From the NCBI GenBank assembly GCA_964418745.1, contig CAYQMX010000031.1, forward strand, positions 1 to 64,000: a stretch of 64,000 nucleotides of DNA, given 5' to 3'. Positions within the stretch are counted from its first letter, which is position 1. Each line of letters starts with the position of its first letter. This stretch comes from Scleromatobacter sp964418745. Its GTDB lineage: Bacteria > Pseudomonadota > Gammaproteobacteria > Burkholderiales > Burkholderiaceae_C. Positions 33,020-41,649 of the stretch are shown piece after piece. Made by a program: the position numbers and the translations under genes. Below the pieces are notes generated by a model that did no database searches, was not told the origin of the DNA, and worked only from the letters and a program-made list of their open reading frames with translations.

Positions 33020-33736
33020 ATGGATTCCTCCGACCTGCCCGCCCTGCGCCTGCTGCACGCCGACGCCGACCTCGTCGCCATCGACAAGCCCGCCGGCCTG
33101 CTCGTGCACCGTTCCGCGCTCGACGCCCACGAGACGCGCAGCGCCGCCGACCTGCTGCGCGCGCAGCTCGGCGAGCCCGTGTGGATGCTGCACCGGCTGG
33201 ACAAGGCGACCTCCGGCGTGCTGGCCTTCGCCCGCAGCGCGCCGGTGGCCGCGGCGCTGGGCAAGGCCTTCGAGTCGGGCGCGGTGCGCAAGCGCTATCT
33301 CGCGCTGGTGCGCGGCTGGCCGCCGGCCGAGGGCGAGATCGACCAGGCGCTCGCGCGCGACCCCGAGCTGCCCTCCACGGGCCAGGTGCGGCTGGCCGCG
33401 CTGACGCGCTATCGCCGCCTCGCCTGCTTCGAGTGGCCGTTCCCCGACGGCCCCCATCCGACCAGCCGCTATGCCCTGATGGAGGTCGAGCCGCTGTCCG
33501 GCCGCCGCCACCAGATCCGCCGCCACTTCAAGCACATCGCCCATCCGCTGGTGGGCGACACCACGCACGGCAAGGGCGCGCACAACCGCGCGGTGGCGGC
33601 GTGGCTGGGCATGGCGCGGCTGTGGCTGCACGCGAGCCGGCTCGAGCTGCCGGGACCGGACGGCGGCCCGGGCTGGGTGATCGAGGCGGCGCCCGGCCCG
33701 GAGTGGGACGCGCTGCTGCGCGCGCCGGCCGGCTGA
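33020..33736 (+). CDS. truC: tRNA pseudouridine(65) synthase (TruC-like)
   Basis: This 238-residue RluA-family enzyme isomerises a uridine in RNA. The catalytic Asp is in MLHRLDKATSGVLAFARS, preceded by VAIDKPAGLLVH and followed by the family's MEVEPLSGRRHQIRRHFKHI, HPLVGDTTHGKG and WLHASRLEL. The compact length without an S4 domain and the HFKHIAHPLVGD context fit TruC (tRNA-Asp/Ile U65) better than RluC or RluD. It is divergent from the second chemoreceptor gene. Confidence 0.88.
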   Translation: MDSSDLPALRLLHADADLVAIDKPAGLLVHRSALDAHETRSAADLLRAQLGEPVWMLHRLDKATSGVLAFARSAPVAAALGKAFESGAVRKRYLALVRGWPPAEGEIDQALARDPELPSTGQVRLAALTRYRRLACFEWPFPDGPHPTSRYALMEVEPLSGRRHQIRRHFKHIAHPLVGDTTHGKGAHNRAVAAWLGMARLWLHASRLELPGPDGGPGWVIEAAPGPEWDALLRAPAG

Positions 33737-33993
33737 GCCGGAACGGCCCGGTTCGGTTCGGTACCGCATACCGTATCCGGGCCGCTGAATTGGTGGCGAT
33801 TTGCTTTGGGTCTGGCTCGGCGAGCCAACAGCTTGTCCCGGCGATCCGGCCCGCTGGCGCGGCGAGGGTTCCCCCGGTTCTCGCAGCGGGGTCGGGTCTC
33901 TAGTCTGCGACCACGCCGACTCCGCCCTCTGCGCGCACCACGGGGAATCGGGCGCTCTGTTCCTGCCGCCAACAACAAGCCTAGGAGACACAG

Positions 33994-35100
33994 ATGACAG
34001 TTCGCATCCCGCCCGCCCGTTTCGCCCGCGCCGCCCTCCGCGCGCTGCTGCCCGCCGCGCTGCTGATGGGCCTGGCCGCCCAGGCCTCGGCCAACACGCT
34101 CACGCAGAACGTCTCGTGGACGATCGACCGCGCCGGCACCTCCACCAAGTACCGCCTCGTGGCCTACGGCGACTCGATCTACGCCGGCTACAACACCTCC
34201 ATCACCAGCGCGGCGAAGTACTCGGCGCCGACAGTGGACGCGGAGTACCTGTCGGCGCTGTGGAACGCCGACATCGAGAGCGTGCGGCGCGCCAAGTCGG
34301 GCGCGGTGGCCTCGGACGTCTACAACAACAAGATCGTCGCCGAGAAGTCCTACATGCAGGCCAGCTCCACCCGCGTGGTCACGTTCGAGATGTGCGGCAA
34401 CGACGGCCTGCAGGCGCGCTCGTCCTTCAAGAGCCAGACCGGCACCTGCGACTACTCGGGCATGGACAACGCGGTCAACAGCTGCAAGCAGTACGTGGCC
34501 GCCGCGATGGATTTCATCAACGCCAACGCCTATGCCGGCGTCAAGGTGAAGGTGATCTCCAACTTGCACTACCCGGGCTATGCGGCGGACAACACCGCAA
34601 GCTCGTGCAAGGATGCGACCACCAATGCGAGCGTCAACCTGCAGACCACCTTCCTGCCGCGCCTGGCCAAGATGAACTACTGGATGTGCGAGTACGCGCG
34701 CGAGAAGGGCTTCCAGTGCGCCGACAACTTCGCGCAGTACATGGGCGCCGACTACGACAGCAACGGCGACGGCATCGTCGACTCGGTCGGCCTGCAATGG
34801 GTGCCCGGCGAGAGCGAATCGAGCTATGTCACCCGCACGACGACCACCCTGCGCGCGACGCTGCGCGACGCCAACACGCACTTCGTGTCGGCCAGCTCGA
34901 GCTACGACTACATCCAGTCCGACGACACGCACCCGACCTACACCGGCGGCACCGTCACCGCGGGCCTGTTCGGCGGCACGACGGGTTCCGGCGCGCCGCG
35001 CTACACGTCGTTCGCCGGCGGCAAGAACCCGATCTGGAACCAGTACGGCCACGAGCGCATGGGCTGGGCGGTGTCGACGTCCAACACCCCGGCGCCCTGA
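33994..35100 (+). CDS. Secreted SGNH/GDSL-family esterase
   Basis: The 368-residue product has a signal peptide (core ALLPAALLMGLAAQASA). Block I of the SGNH fold is LVAYGDSIYAGYN with the nucleophile Ser, block III is FEMCGNDGL with the oxyanion Asn, and block V is DDTHPTYTGG with the catalytic Asp and His. A calcium-type loop, DYDSNGDGIVDS, lies in the middle. Several Cys pairs suggest disulfides. It should hydrolyse ester or acetyl groups outside the cytoplasm; the substrate is unknown. A good AGGAG site is 6 bp upstream of ATG. The membrane EF-hand-like protein follows 21 bp later. Confidence 0.9.
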   Translation: MTVRIPPARFARAALRALLPAALLMGLAAQASANTLTQNVSWTIDRAGTSTKYRLVAYGDSIYAGYNTSITSAAKYSAPTVDAEYLSALWNADIESVRRAKSGAVASDVYNNKIVAEKSYMQASSTRVVTFEMCGNDGLQARSSFKSQTGTCDYSGMDNAVNSCKQYVAAAMDFINANAYAGVKVKVISNLHYPGYAADNTASSCKDATTNASVNLQTTFLPRLAKMNYWMCEYAREKGFQCADNFAQYMGADYDSNGDGIVDSVGLQWVPGESESSYVTRTTTTLRATLRDANTHFVSASSSYDYIQSDDTHPTYTGGTVTAGLFGGTTGSGAPRYTSFAGGKNPIWNQYGHERMGWAVSTSNTPAP

Positions 35101-35121
35101 CGCGCCGCGCAGGCACGTCCC

Positions 35122-35805
35122 ATGGGCACGCCCCCGCGCGTCACCCCCGCCCGCGCTCCCTGGGGCCCGACACTCGGGTACCTGGTGATCGCGTTCGGGC
35201 TGGTCGGCGGCGCGCTGGTGGGCTGGTGGACGTCCGGCGCGACGCCGGACGGCCCCGCCCCGGTGGCGTCAGCGTCCGCGCCCGTCGCGCCTGTCGCGCC
35301 AGGCCCGGCAGCCGCGGCCGCTCCGCGCGGGGCCGGGGCGAGCGCCGCGGCGGCGCCCGCGCTCGCCGCGAGTGGCGCATACACGCCGGCGCCCCCGCGC
35401 ATCGCGCGCGTGCGCGATCCGAACGGCGACCAGACGCCCGACATCACCGACTACATCAACGCCGGCGAGAAGCCGACCATGAACGAAGTCATCGACCGCC
35501 TGCACGCGGCCGGCGTCCACACCGGGCTCGGCGCGTTCTCGCCCCCGGGCACCCGCCCGCCGCTGATCGGCCTGGCGGTGCCCGAGGACTTCCCCCTGCC
35601 GCGCGGCTACGTGCGCCACTACCAGGCCACCGACGACGGCCAGCGCATCGAGCCGATCCTGATGTTCGCGCCCGACTTCCAGGCCGTGGGCGCCGACGGC
35701 CGCCCCGTGCCGATGCCCAGGGATCGCGTGGTGCCGCCCGAGCTGGCGCCGCCAGGGCTGCCGATCCGGCGCATCGTCGTGCCTGCGCCGATCGACCGCC
35801 CCTGA
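35122..35805 (+). CDS. Membrane-anchored EF-hand/dockerin-like hypothetical protein
   Basis: The 227-residue product has one N-terminal membrane helix (LGYLVIAFGLVGGALVGWW), an Ala/Pro-rich linker, then a periplasmic domain with a calcium-loop-like segment, RDPNGDQTPDITDYINAG, followed by about 100 residues with many prolines (GTRPPLIGLAVPEDFPLP). I do not recognise the family. It lies between the GDSL esterase (21-bp gap) and the Lnt-like gene (7-bp gap), all on one strand, so the three are probably co-expressed. The shared calcium-loop character with the esterase is notable. Confidence 0.7.
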   Translation: MGTPPRVTPARAPWGPTLGYLVIAFGLVGGALVGWWTSGATPDGPAPVASASAPVAPVAPGPAAAAAPRGAGASAAAAPALAASGAYTPAPPRIARVRDPNGDQTPDITDYINAGEKPTMNEVIDRLHAAGVHTGLGAFSPPGTRPPLIGLAVPEDFPLPRGYVRHYQATDDGQRIEPILMFAPDFQAVGADGRPVPMPRDRVVPPELAPPGLPIRRIVVPAPIDRP

Positions 35806-35812
35806 CGACCCG

Positions 35813-38287
35813 ATGACGCCCTTCGCCGACCTGCTGTCCCGGCCGCTCGCCCGCGGCGCGCTCGCCGTCGGCGCCAGCGCGCTGCTGGCGTTCCTCTACA
35901 CCGGCGGCGGCGCCGCCTGCGCGCTCGGCTTCGTCGCGCTGGTGCCGTGGCTGCGCGCGCTCGACGCCGAGCCCGCGCTCGCCCGCACGCTGGGGGTCGC
36001 CTGGGCCATGGCCGTGGCCTACACGCTGGCGATCTTCAGCTGGTTCGCCGGCGCGATCGGCGCGTACACGCAGCTCGGCGAATCGGCCGGCCTGGTGCTG
36101 CTGGCCGTCGCCGCGCCGCTGCTGCAGCCGCAGTTCTTCGCGTTCGCGCTGGTGCGCCGGGCGGTCGGTCTCCGCCACGGCGCCGGGCCGCGCGCGCTGG
36201 CCGCCGCCGCGGCCTGGGTCGCCGCCGAGTGGCTGCTGCCGCGCCTGTTCGATGACACGCTGGGCCAGGGCCTGCAGCCCGCGCGCGTGCTGCGCCAGGC
36301 CGCCGACCTCGGCGGCACCGCCGGCCTGACGCTGGCCCTGCTGCTGGCCAACGAAGGGGTCGCGGCCACACTGGCGGTGCGCGCGCGCGGCCTGCGCACC
36401 GCGGCGCGGCCGCTGGCGCTGGCCGGGCTGGTGCCCTTGCTGCTGGCCGCCTACGGCGCCGCCACGCTGGCGATGGCGCCCGCACCCGTCGGCCAACCGC
36501 TGCGCCTGGGGCTGGTGCAATCGAACATCGTCGACTATGAGCGCCTGCGCCGCGAACAGGGCGCGGCGGCGGTGGTGCGCCAGGTGCTGGACACGCATTT
36601 CGCGATGTCCTACGACGCCGTCGAGCGCCGTCATGTCGACGCCGTGCTGTGGTCGGAGACCGTCTACCCGACCACCTTCGGCCACCCCAAGAACGCGGCC
36701 GGCGCCGAACTCGATCGCGAGATCGGCGCCATCGTCGACGCGGCCGGCGTGCCGTTCGTGTTCGGCACCTACGACACCGACGACGCCGGCGAGTACAACG
36801 CGGCCGCCTTCGTCGAGCCCGGCAAGGGCCTGCTGGGCTTCTATCGCAAGACGCGCCTGTTCCCGCTCACCGAGACCGTGCCGGCCTGGCTGGACGGCGA
36901 GACCCTGCGCCGCTGGCTGCCCTGGACGGGCCACTGGCAATCCGGCAACGGCGCGCGCGTGATGCCGCTGCGGCTGGCTGACGGCCGCGAGATCCCGGTG
37001 CTGCCGCTGATCTGCCTGGACGATGTCGATGCCTCGCTGGCCATCGCCGGCGCACGCCTGGGCGCCCGCGCCCTCCTCACGCTGTCCAACGACAGCTGGT
37101 TCACCGCGCACCCGCGCGGCGCGGCGCTGCACCTGGCCGCCGCCGCGTTCCGCAGCGTCGAGACGCGCCTGCCGCAGTCGCGCGTCACCACCAACGGCTA
37201 CAGCGCCGTGATCGACGCCACCGGCACCGTCGTGGCGGGCACGCGCATGGGCGAGCGCACGCTGGTGATCGGCGACCTGGCGGTGCCGACGCCGCCGCGC
37301 ACGCTGGTCGTGGCCTGGGGCGACTGGGTGGGCCGCGCCGCCGCGCTGGGACTGGCGCTGCTGGCCGCGCTGGCCGCATGGCGCCGCTGGGGCCCGGTCG
37401 ACGCCGGCGCGCCCGCACCCGCGTCCGACACGGCCACGCTGCCGGCCGCCGTCTGCGTGCTGCCCGCCGCGGCGCGCGTGGCCGCGGGGGCGCTGCGCAC
37501 GTTCGCGCGCGGCGGGCTGCTGTGGATGATCGCCGCAGTCGCGCTCGGCGACGCCACGCTGCAGTCCAACACCCTGGCCCAGATCCGCACGTTCGTCGCG
37601 CTGTTCCTCGTGCCGGAGGCCGCCGCCTGGTGCGTGCTGCGCGCGTTCGCCGCGCGCGCCGAGGTGCAGGCCGGGGCACTGGTGTTCACCCACGGCGGGC
37701 GCCGCCTCGAACTGCCGCGGTCCGACATCGCCGCCGTGCAGCCCTGGCGCCTGCCCGTCCCGGGCCCCGGCGCCTCGTTGCGGCTGGTCTCCGGCCAGCG
37801 CTGGCGCTACCAGCTGGCCATCGCCCACCCCGCCGCCCTGGTGCGCGCCCTGGCGGCTGCCGGCGGCGCGCCGCTCACCGAGCCCGCGCCGTCGCGCGCC
37901 ACGACCTGGATCCGCGTGCGCACCGCGCTCGCCCGCGGTCGCCTCGACCGGCCGCTCGCGAAATTCGTCGCGCTGCCGCTCGCGCTCGCGATCCCCGCCT
38001 TCCGGCTGCACCAGCACATCGCCTACGGCGGCAGCTTCGGCGAGTACCTCAGCTTCGGCCTGAAGGCCTACCTGGGCACCTTCGCGCTGTGGTGGGCGGC
38101 CTGGACGATCGGCGTCGTGCTGTGCGCCGCGGCCGTGCGGGCGGCCATCGAGGCCGGCACGCTGGCCGCCGTGATGGTGGCGCCGAGCCGGGCCCTGCGC
38201 ACGCGCCAGTGGCTGGAGCGCCTGGGACTGGCGGCGCTCTACCTGGGCCTGCCGGCGTGGCTGGCCACGCGGATCCTGGCTGCCTGA
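35813..38287 (+). CDS. Lnt-like apolipoprotein N-acyltransferase with long C-terminal membrane extension
   Basis: The 824-residue product begins with several membrane helices and a carbon-nitrogen hydrolase domain as in apolipoprotein N-acyltransferase, which adds the third acyl chain to lipoproteins. The catalytic triad is visible: Glu near 281 (WSETVYPTTFGH), Lys near 344 (FYRKTRLFPLTE) and Cys near 402 (PLICLDDVDAS). Unlike E. coli Lnt (512 residues), about 300 residues follow. They hold at least three further membrane helices and a small beta-rich segment (LVFTHGGRRLELPRSDIAAV) resembling a PH-type fold. Whether it is the housekeeping Lnt or a specialised paralogue cannot be told here. 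It ends a three-gene cluster with the esterase and the anchored protein. Confidence 0.8.
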   Translation: MTPFADLLSRPLARGALAVGASALLAFLYTGGGAACALGFVALVPWLRALDAEPALARTLGVAWAMAVAYTLAIFSWFAGAIGAYTQLGESAGLVLLAVAAPLLQPQFFAFALVRRAVGLRHGAGPRALAAAAAWVAAEWLLPRLFDDTLGQGLQPARVLRQAADLGGTAGLTLALLLANEGVAATLAVRARGLRTAARPLALAGLVPLLLAAYGAATLAMAPAPVGQPLRLGLVQSNIVDYERLRREQGAAAVVRQVLDTHFAMSYDAVERRHVDAVLWSETVYPTTFGHPKNAAGAELDREIGAIVDAAGVPFVFGTYDTDDAGEYNAAAFVEPGKGLLGFYRKTRLFPLTETVPAWLDGETLRRWLPWTGHWQSGNGARVMPLRLADGREIPVLPLICLDDVDASLAIAGARLGARALLTLSNDSWFTAHPRGAALHLAAAAFRSVETRLPQSRVTTNGYSAVIDATGTVVAGTRMGERTLVIGDLAVPTPPRTLVVAWGDWVGRAAALGLALLAALAAWRRWGPVDAGAPAPASDTATLPAAVCVLPAAARVAAGALRTFARGGLLWMIAAVALGDATLQSNTLAQIRTFVALFLVPEAAAWCVLRAFAARAEVQAGALVFTHGGRRLELPRSDIAAVQPWRLPVPGPGASLRLVSGQRWRYQLAIAHPAALVRALAAAGGAPLTEPAPSRATTWIRVRTALARGRLDRPLAKFVALPLALAIPAFRLHQHIAYGGSFGEYLSFGLKAYLGTFALWWAAWTIGVVLCAAAVRAAIEAGTLAAVMVAPSRALRTRQWLERLGLAALYLGLPAWLATRILAA

Positions 38288-38339
38288 GGACGCGACGACT
38301 GCACCGGAGGACGCCAACGCCAGGGTGGTTGACGCCTAT

Positions 38340-38368
38340 TCCAACATATTGGACACTTCGTCCAACAT
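38340..38368. promoter_or_regulatory. Candidate operator of the XRE-cupin regulator
   Basis: TCCAACAT occurs at 38340-38347 and again at 38361-38368, exactly 21 bp (two helical turns) apart. Between them TTGGAC/GTCCAA (38349-38365) forms an inverted repeat with a 5-base centre, and TCCAA/TTGGA forms another around 38340-38353. The second copy overlaps the ATG at 38367. This looks like a tandem dimer site for autoregulation by the XRE protein. Confidence 0.6.
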
Positions 38369-38999
38369 GGAAGAGTCACCACCCGACACCCTCAACGACC
38401 GCATCGCCCATCGCGTGCGCGACCTGCGCGCCGCCTGCGGCCTGTCGCTGGACGCGCTGGCCACGCATTGCGGCATCAGCCGCTCGATGATCTCGCTGAT
38501 CGAGCGCGGCGAGAGCAGCCCGACCGCGGTGCTGCTCGAGAAGCTGGCGAGCGGGCTGGGCGTTCCGCTGGCGGCGCTGTTCGACGCGCCGCAGCCGTCG
38601 GCCAGCCCGGTGGCGCGCGCGGCCGACCAGCCCTCGTGGCGCGATCCGCATTCGGGCTACGTGCGGCGCAACGTCTCGCCCAGCGGCGTCGGCTCGCAGA
38701 TCCAGATCGTCGAGGTGGTGTTCCCGGCCAAGGCGCGCGTGTCGTACGAGACGGGGCCGCGCGAGCCGGTGATGCACCAGCAGGTGTGGGTGATCGAGGG
38801 CGCCATCGACATCAGCGTCGGCGCCGAGCGGCACCGCCTGGGTACCGGCGACTGCCTGGCCATGGTGCTGGACCAGCCCATCATGTTCCACAACCCGCAC
38901 AAGCTCGCCGCGCGCTACGCCGTCGTGCTGGCGACCCTGCCCTACCCCTTGCCGTTCCGGAGAATCCATGGCGAACAGCGCCCCAGCCTCTACCCTTGA
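38367..38999 (+). CDS. XRE-family transcriptional regulator with C-terminal cupin
   Basis: The 210-residue product has an N-terminal helix-turn-helix (LRAACGLSLDALATHCGISRS to LIERGESSPTAVLLEKLASG, residues about 10-65) and a C-terminal cupin sensor (HQQVWVIEGAIDISVGAERH, then GDCLAMVLDQPIMFHNPHK). Such HTH-cupin proteins sense a small molecule and control adjacent metabolic genes. A GTG 14 codons upstream is an alternative start, but the DNA there is a set of repeats better read as an operator. The GNAT gene overlaps its end by 32 bp, so it is very likely the regulated partner. Confidence 0.88.
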   Translation: MEESPPDTLNDRIAHRVRDLRAACGLSLDALATHCGISRSMISLIERGESSPTAVLLEKLASGLGVPLAALFDAPQPSASPVARAADQPSWRDPHSGYVRRNVSPSGVGSQIQIVEVVFPAKARVSYETGPREPVMHQQVWVIEGAIDISVGAERHRLGTGDCLAMVLDQPIMFHNPHKLAARYAVVLATLPYPLPFRRIHGEQRPSLYP

Positions 39000-39507
39000 A
39001 GTACGCCGCCTGGACGCGGTCGACGAGACCGCGTTGCAGGCCCTGGCCGACGTGCTGGTCGACTGCGTCGAGGGCGGCGCCTCGGTCAGCTTCATGCTGC
39101 CGATGACGCGCGCCAAGGCGCTCGCGTACTGGCGCCAGATGGGCGCGGGCGTGGCGCGCGGCGAACGCGTGCTGCTGGTGGCGGTGGATACGCAGGGCAT
39201 CGTCGGCACGGTGCAGGTGATCCTCGACCAACCCGAGAACCAGCCGCACCGCGCCGACGTCGCCAAGATGCTGGTGCACCGGCGCGCGCGCCGCCAGGGC
39301 GCGGGCGCGGCGCTGATGCGCGCGGCCGAACAGGCGGCGCTCGCGGCGGGCAAGACCTTGCTGGTGCTCGACACCGCCGACGCCACCGCCGCGCGGTTGT
39401 ACGCGCGCCTGGGCTGGCAGGTCGCCGGCACGATCCCGCGCTACGCACTGCTGCCGGCGGGCGGCGAGTGCGCGACGACCTACTTCTACCGGTCGCTCAC
39501 GGCCTGA
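38968..39507 (+). CDS. GNAT-family N-acetyltransferase
   Basis: This 179-residue acetyl-CoA-dependent acyltransferase shows the GNAT core: VGTVQVILDQPENQPHRADV (strands 3-4), the acetyl-CoA pyrophosphate loop HRRARRQGAGAALMRAAEQA with its Q/RxxGxG/A signature, and LLVLDTADATAARLYARLGW. It acetylates a small amine, peptide or antibiotic; the substrate is unknown. Its start lies inside the end of the XRE-cupin gene (32-bp overlap), so translation is coupled. Its 3' end overlaps by 22 bp the truncated end of a convergent metallo-beta-lactamase fragment. Confidence 0.88.
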   Translation: MANSAPASTLEVRRLDAVDETALQALADVLVDCVEGGASVSFMLPMTRAKALAYWRQMGAGVARGERVLLVAVDTQGIVGTVQVILDQPENQPHRADVAKMLVHRRARRQGAGAALMRAAEQAALAAGKTLLVLDTADATAARLYARLGWQVAGTIPRYALLPAGGECATTYFYRSLTA

Positions 39508-39878
39508 ACGGCGGGCGCGCCAGCCGGCAGGCCGGCAGCGCCACCCGATGCGCGCTCGCTCCAGATCGGGTCGGTCAGCACGCGCTGGCCGTCGATCTCG
39601 ATCAGCGTGGCCGAGTGCCCGAACCAGGTGACGCGCAGGCCGCTGGCGGGCGCGACGGCCAGCGCGTGCATGAACGCGTCGCGCAGGTCGCTCCACATCG
39701 CCTGCGCATTGGCGAAGCGCTCGCCGTGCCACTCGGGCGACTGCTCGATGCGCGCCAGCCGCGCGCCGCGGGCCGACTCGCCGAAGTACCGGCAACCCGC
39801 GAGCGCCAGTGCGCCGGCGGCGGCCAGCGCCGCGACGACGCCCAATGCGATGCGGGCGACGCGACGCCCCCGCGTCAC
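39486..39878 (-). pseudogene. Truncated MBL-fold (RomA-like) hydrolase gene
   Basis: The frame encodes a lipoprotein-like N-terminus (core ALGVVAALAAAGALALAGC) then ESARGARLARIEQSPEW and LRVTWFGHSATLIEIDGQRV followed by LTDPIWSERAS, the beginning of the RomA/NAPE-PLD-like metallo-beta-lactamase family. After SERAS the family sequence stops and is replaced by an Ala/Gly/Pro tail of about 19 residues. The HxHxDH zinc motif and the remaining ~230 residues are missing. The 130-residue remnant starts at a GTG overlapping the dehydrogenase stop (GTGA), so it was once the second gene of that operon. The deletion end point falls at the GNAT gene's 3' end. Confidence 0.82.
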
Positions 39879-40837
39879 GCGGACTTGGCGCGGCCGGCGA
39901 GCCAGTCGTCCACCGCCTTGACCGTGTCGCCGTAGAACGTTCGGTAGAGGTCGTCGGCCACGTAGCCGATGTGGGGTGTGCCCAGCACGTTCTCCAGCGA
40001 ACGCAACGGGTGGTCGGCGGGCAGCGGCTCGACGTCGAACACGTCCAGCGCGGCCATGCCGATGCGGCGCGACGTGAGCGCGGCCAGCAGCGCCGCCTCG
40101 TCCACCAGCGGGCCGCGCGAGGTGTTGACCAGCAGGCTGCCGGTCTTCATCAGCGCGAGGTCGGCGCCGCCGAGCAGGCCGCGCGTCTTCGGGCTGAGCA
40201 CCATGTGGATCGTCAGCACGTCGGACTGGCGCAGCAGTTCTTCCTTGCTCACCGCCGTCGCCCCGCCCGCGGCGGCACGCTCGGGCGTCATGTTGGGGCT
40301 CCATGCGAGCACGCGCATGCCCAGCAGCGCGCCCACCTTGGCGACCGGGCCGCCGACGCGCCCCAGCCCCAGCACGCCCAGCGTCTTGCCGGCCAGGCCG
40401 ACGCCGATGGACTGCTGCCACCCGCCGCGCCGGAACGCCAGGTTCTCGGCCACGACGTGGCGGCTGGCGGCGAGGATCAGCGCCCAGGTCATCTCGATGG
40501 TGGGCGCCGAGGTGTAGCCGGTGAAGGCGAGCGCGACGCCCCGCTCGGCGGCGGCCGCCACGTCGATCGCCGCGTTGCGCGCGCCGGTGGACACGACGAG
40601 CTTCAGGCGCGGCAGCCGCTCCAGCGTGGCGCGCGGCAGCGGTGTGCGCTCGCGCATCACGCACAGCACGTCGAAGCCCTGCAGGCGTTCGACCACCGCG
40701 TCGGGGTCGGCCAGGTGGTCGTTGAAGACGGTGACCGTGGCGCGGCCATCGAGCACCGACCAGTCGGCCAGGCGCAGCGCGGCGCCCTGGTAGTCGTCCA
40801 GCACGGCGACGCGGGGACGCTTGTCGTTGGAGCTCAT
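39875..40837 (-). CDS. D-2-hydroxyacid dehydrogenase (NAD-dependent)
   Basis: The 320-residue enzyme reduces 2-keto acids or oxidises D-2-hydroxy acids. It has the Rossmann motif LGVLGLGRVGGPVAKVGALL, the catalytic Arg in VNTSRGPLVDEAAL, Glu in DVFDVEPLPADHPL and His in VLGTPHIGYVADD, all intact. The fold order (split substrate domain flanking the NAD domain) matches phosphoglycerate dehydrogenase relatives. No serine pathway gene is nearby, so the substrate is open. ATG 40837 (MSSNDKRPRVAVLDD) has an AAGGA site 9 bp upstream. The truncated MBL gene overlaps its stop by four bases. Confidence 0.9.
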   Translation of the reverse strand: MSSNDKRPRVAVLDDYQGAALRLADWSVLDGRATVTVFNDHLADPDAVVERLQGFDVLCVMRERTPLPRATLERLPRLKLVVSTGARNAAIDVAAAAERGVALAFTGYTSAPTIEMTWALILAASRHVVAENLAFRRGGWQQSIGVGLAGKTLGVLGLGRVGGPVAKVGALLGMRVLAWSPNMTPERAAAGGATAVSKEELLRQSDVLTIHMVLSPKTRGLLGGADLALMKTGSLLVNTSRGPLVDEAALLAALTSRRIGMAALDVFDVEPLPADHPLRSLENVLGTPHIGYVADDLYRTFYGDTVKAVDDWLAGRAKSA

Positions 40838-40971
40838 GCGGTGGTTCCTTGCTGCAAGGCGGCCCACTGTAGTCGCAAGCGGCCGGCCCTGGGGGCGCGC
40901 GGTCTTGCGGCGCCCCGGCATCCCGATTGCCTCGGGCCATCGGTTCAACCACCCACCCCGGAAGGCCCGCC

Positions 40972-41517
40972 ATGAAAGATCAATCCAGCGCCAACCGCGT
41001 TCCCCTGCAGCTCGACCAGGGCGCGCTCGATGCCGCGAAGAACCACCTCGAGGACGGCGCCATCACGCCCAGCTACGGCCCGTGGCGCGACGACATCGTC
41101 AAGCTGCTCAACGACTCGCTGGCCACCGAGCTGGTGTGCATCCTGCGCTACAAGCGCCACCACTACACGGCCAAGGGCCTGGCCTCGCCGGCGATCGCCG
41201 AGGAGTTCCTGGTGCACGCCAATGAGGAGTCGGCCCACGCCGACCTGCTCGCCGAGCGCATCGTGCAGCTGGGCGGCGAGCCCGACTACTCGCCGTCGAC
41301 GCTGCTGCTGCGCAGCCACGCGGACTACGACGAGTCGCGCGACCTGAAGGCGATGATCCGGGCCAACCTCGTGGCCGAGCGCGTCGCCATCGAGGCCTAC
41401 TCGCAGATGATCAAGCTCATCGGCGACAAGGATTCGACGACACGCCGCATCGTCGAGCACATCCTGTCGCAGGAGCAGGAACACGCCGAGGAGCTGAGCG
41501 ACTGGCTCGAGAAATAG
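40972..41517 (+). CDS. Ferritin-like (bacterioferritin-type) di-iron protein
   Basis: The 181-residue product is a four-helix ferritin-like protein. Di-iron ligands are visible in LATELVCILRYKRHHY (Glu in helix A), ANEESAHADLLAERI (ExxH in helix B), AERVAIEAYSQMI (helix C) and SQEQEHAEELSDWLE (ExxH in helix D). This matches bacterioferritin-domain proteins, which oxidise Fe(II) and may store iron or scavenge peroxide. A GGAAGG ribosome site precedes ATG 40972. A strong hairpin terminator follows 57 bp after the stop. Confidence 0.88.
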   Translation: MKDQSSANRVPLQLDQGALDAAKNHLEDGAITPSYGPWRDDIVKLLNDSLATELVCILRYKRHHYTAKGLASPAIAEEFLVHANEESAHADLLAERIVQLGGEPDYSPSTLLLRSHADYDESRDLKAMIRANLVAERVAIEAYSQMIKLIGDKDSTTRRIVEHILSQEQEHAEELSDWLEK

Positions 41518-41574
41518 GCCTTGCGCGGGCGCCTTCATTGGCCCGCCCGGACCGAAGCACCGACCGACGAAGGA

Positions 41575-41606
41575 AAGCCCCGCGGGTCGCACGACCCGCG
41601 GGGCTT
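41575..41606. terminator. Hairpin terminator after the ferritin-like gene
   Basis: A perfect 15-bp inverted repeat (AAGCCCCGCGGGTCG at 41575-41589 and its complement at 41592-41606) with a two-base centre. It can serve transcription from both sides: the ferritin-like gene on the plus strand and the exported hypothetical gene ending at 41650 on the minus strand. The T-tract is short. Confidence 0.82.
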
Positions 41607-41649
41607 GTCGCGAGCGCGACGGCGCGAACGCCGCCGGCCCTCGCGCGAC

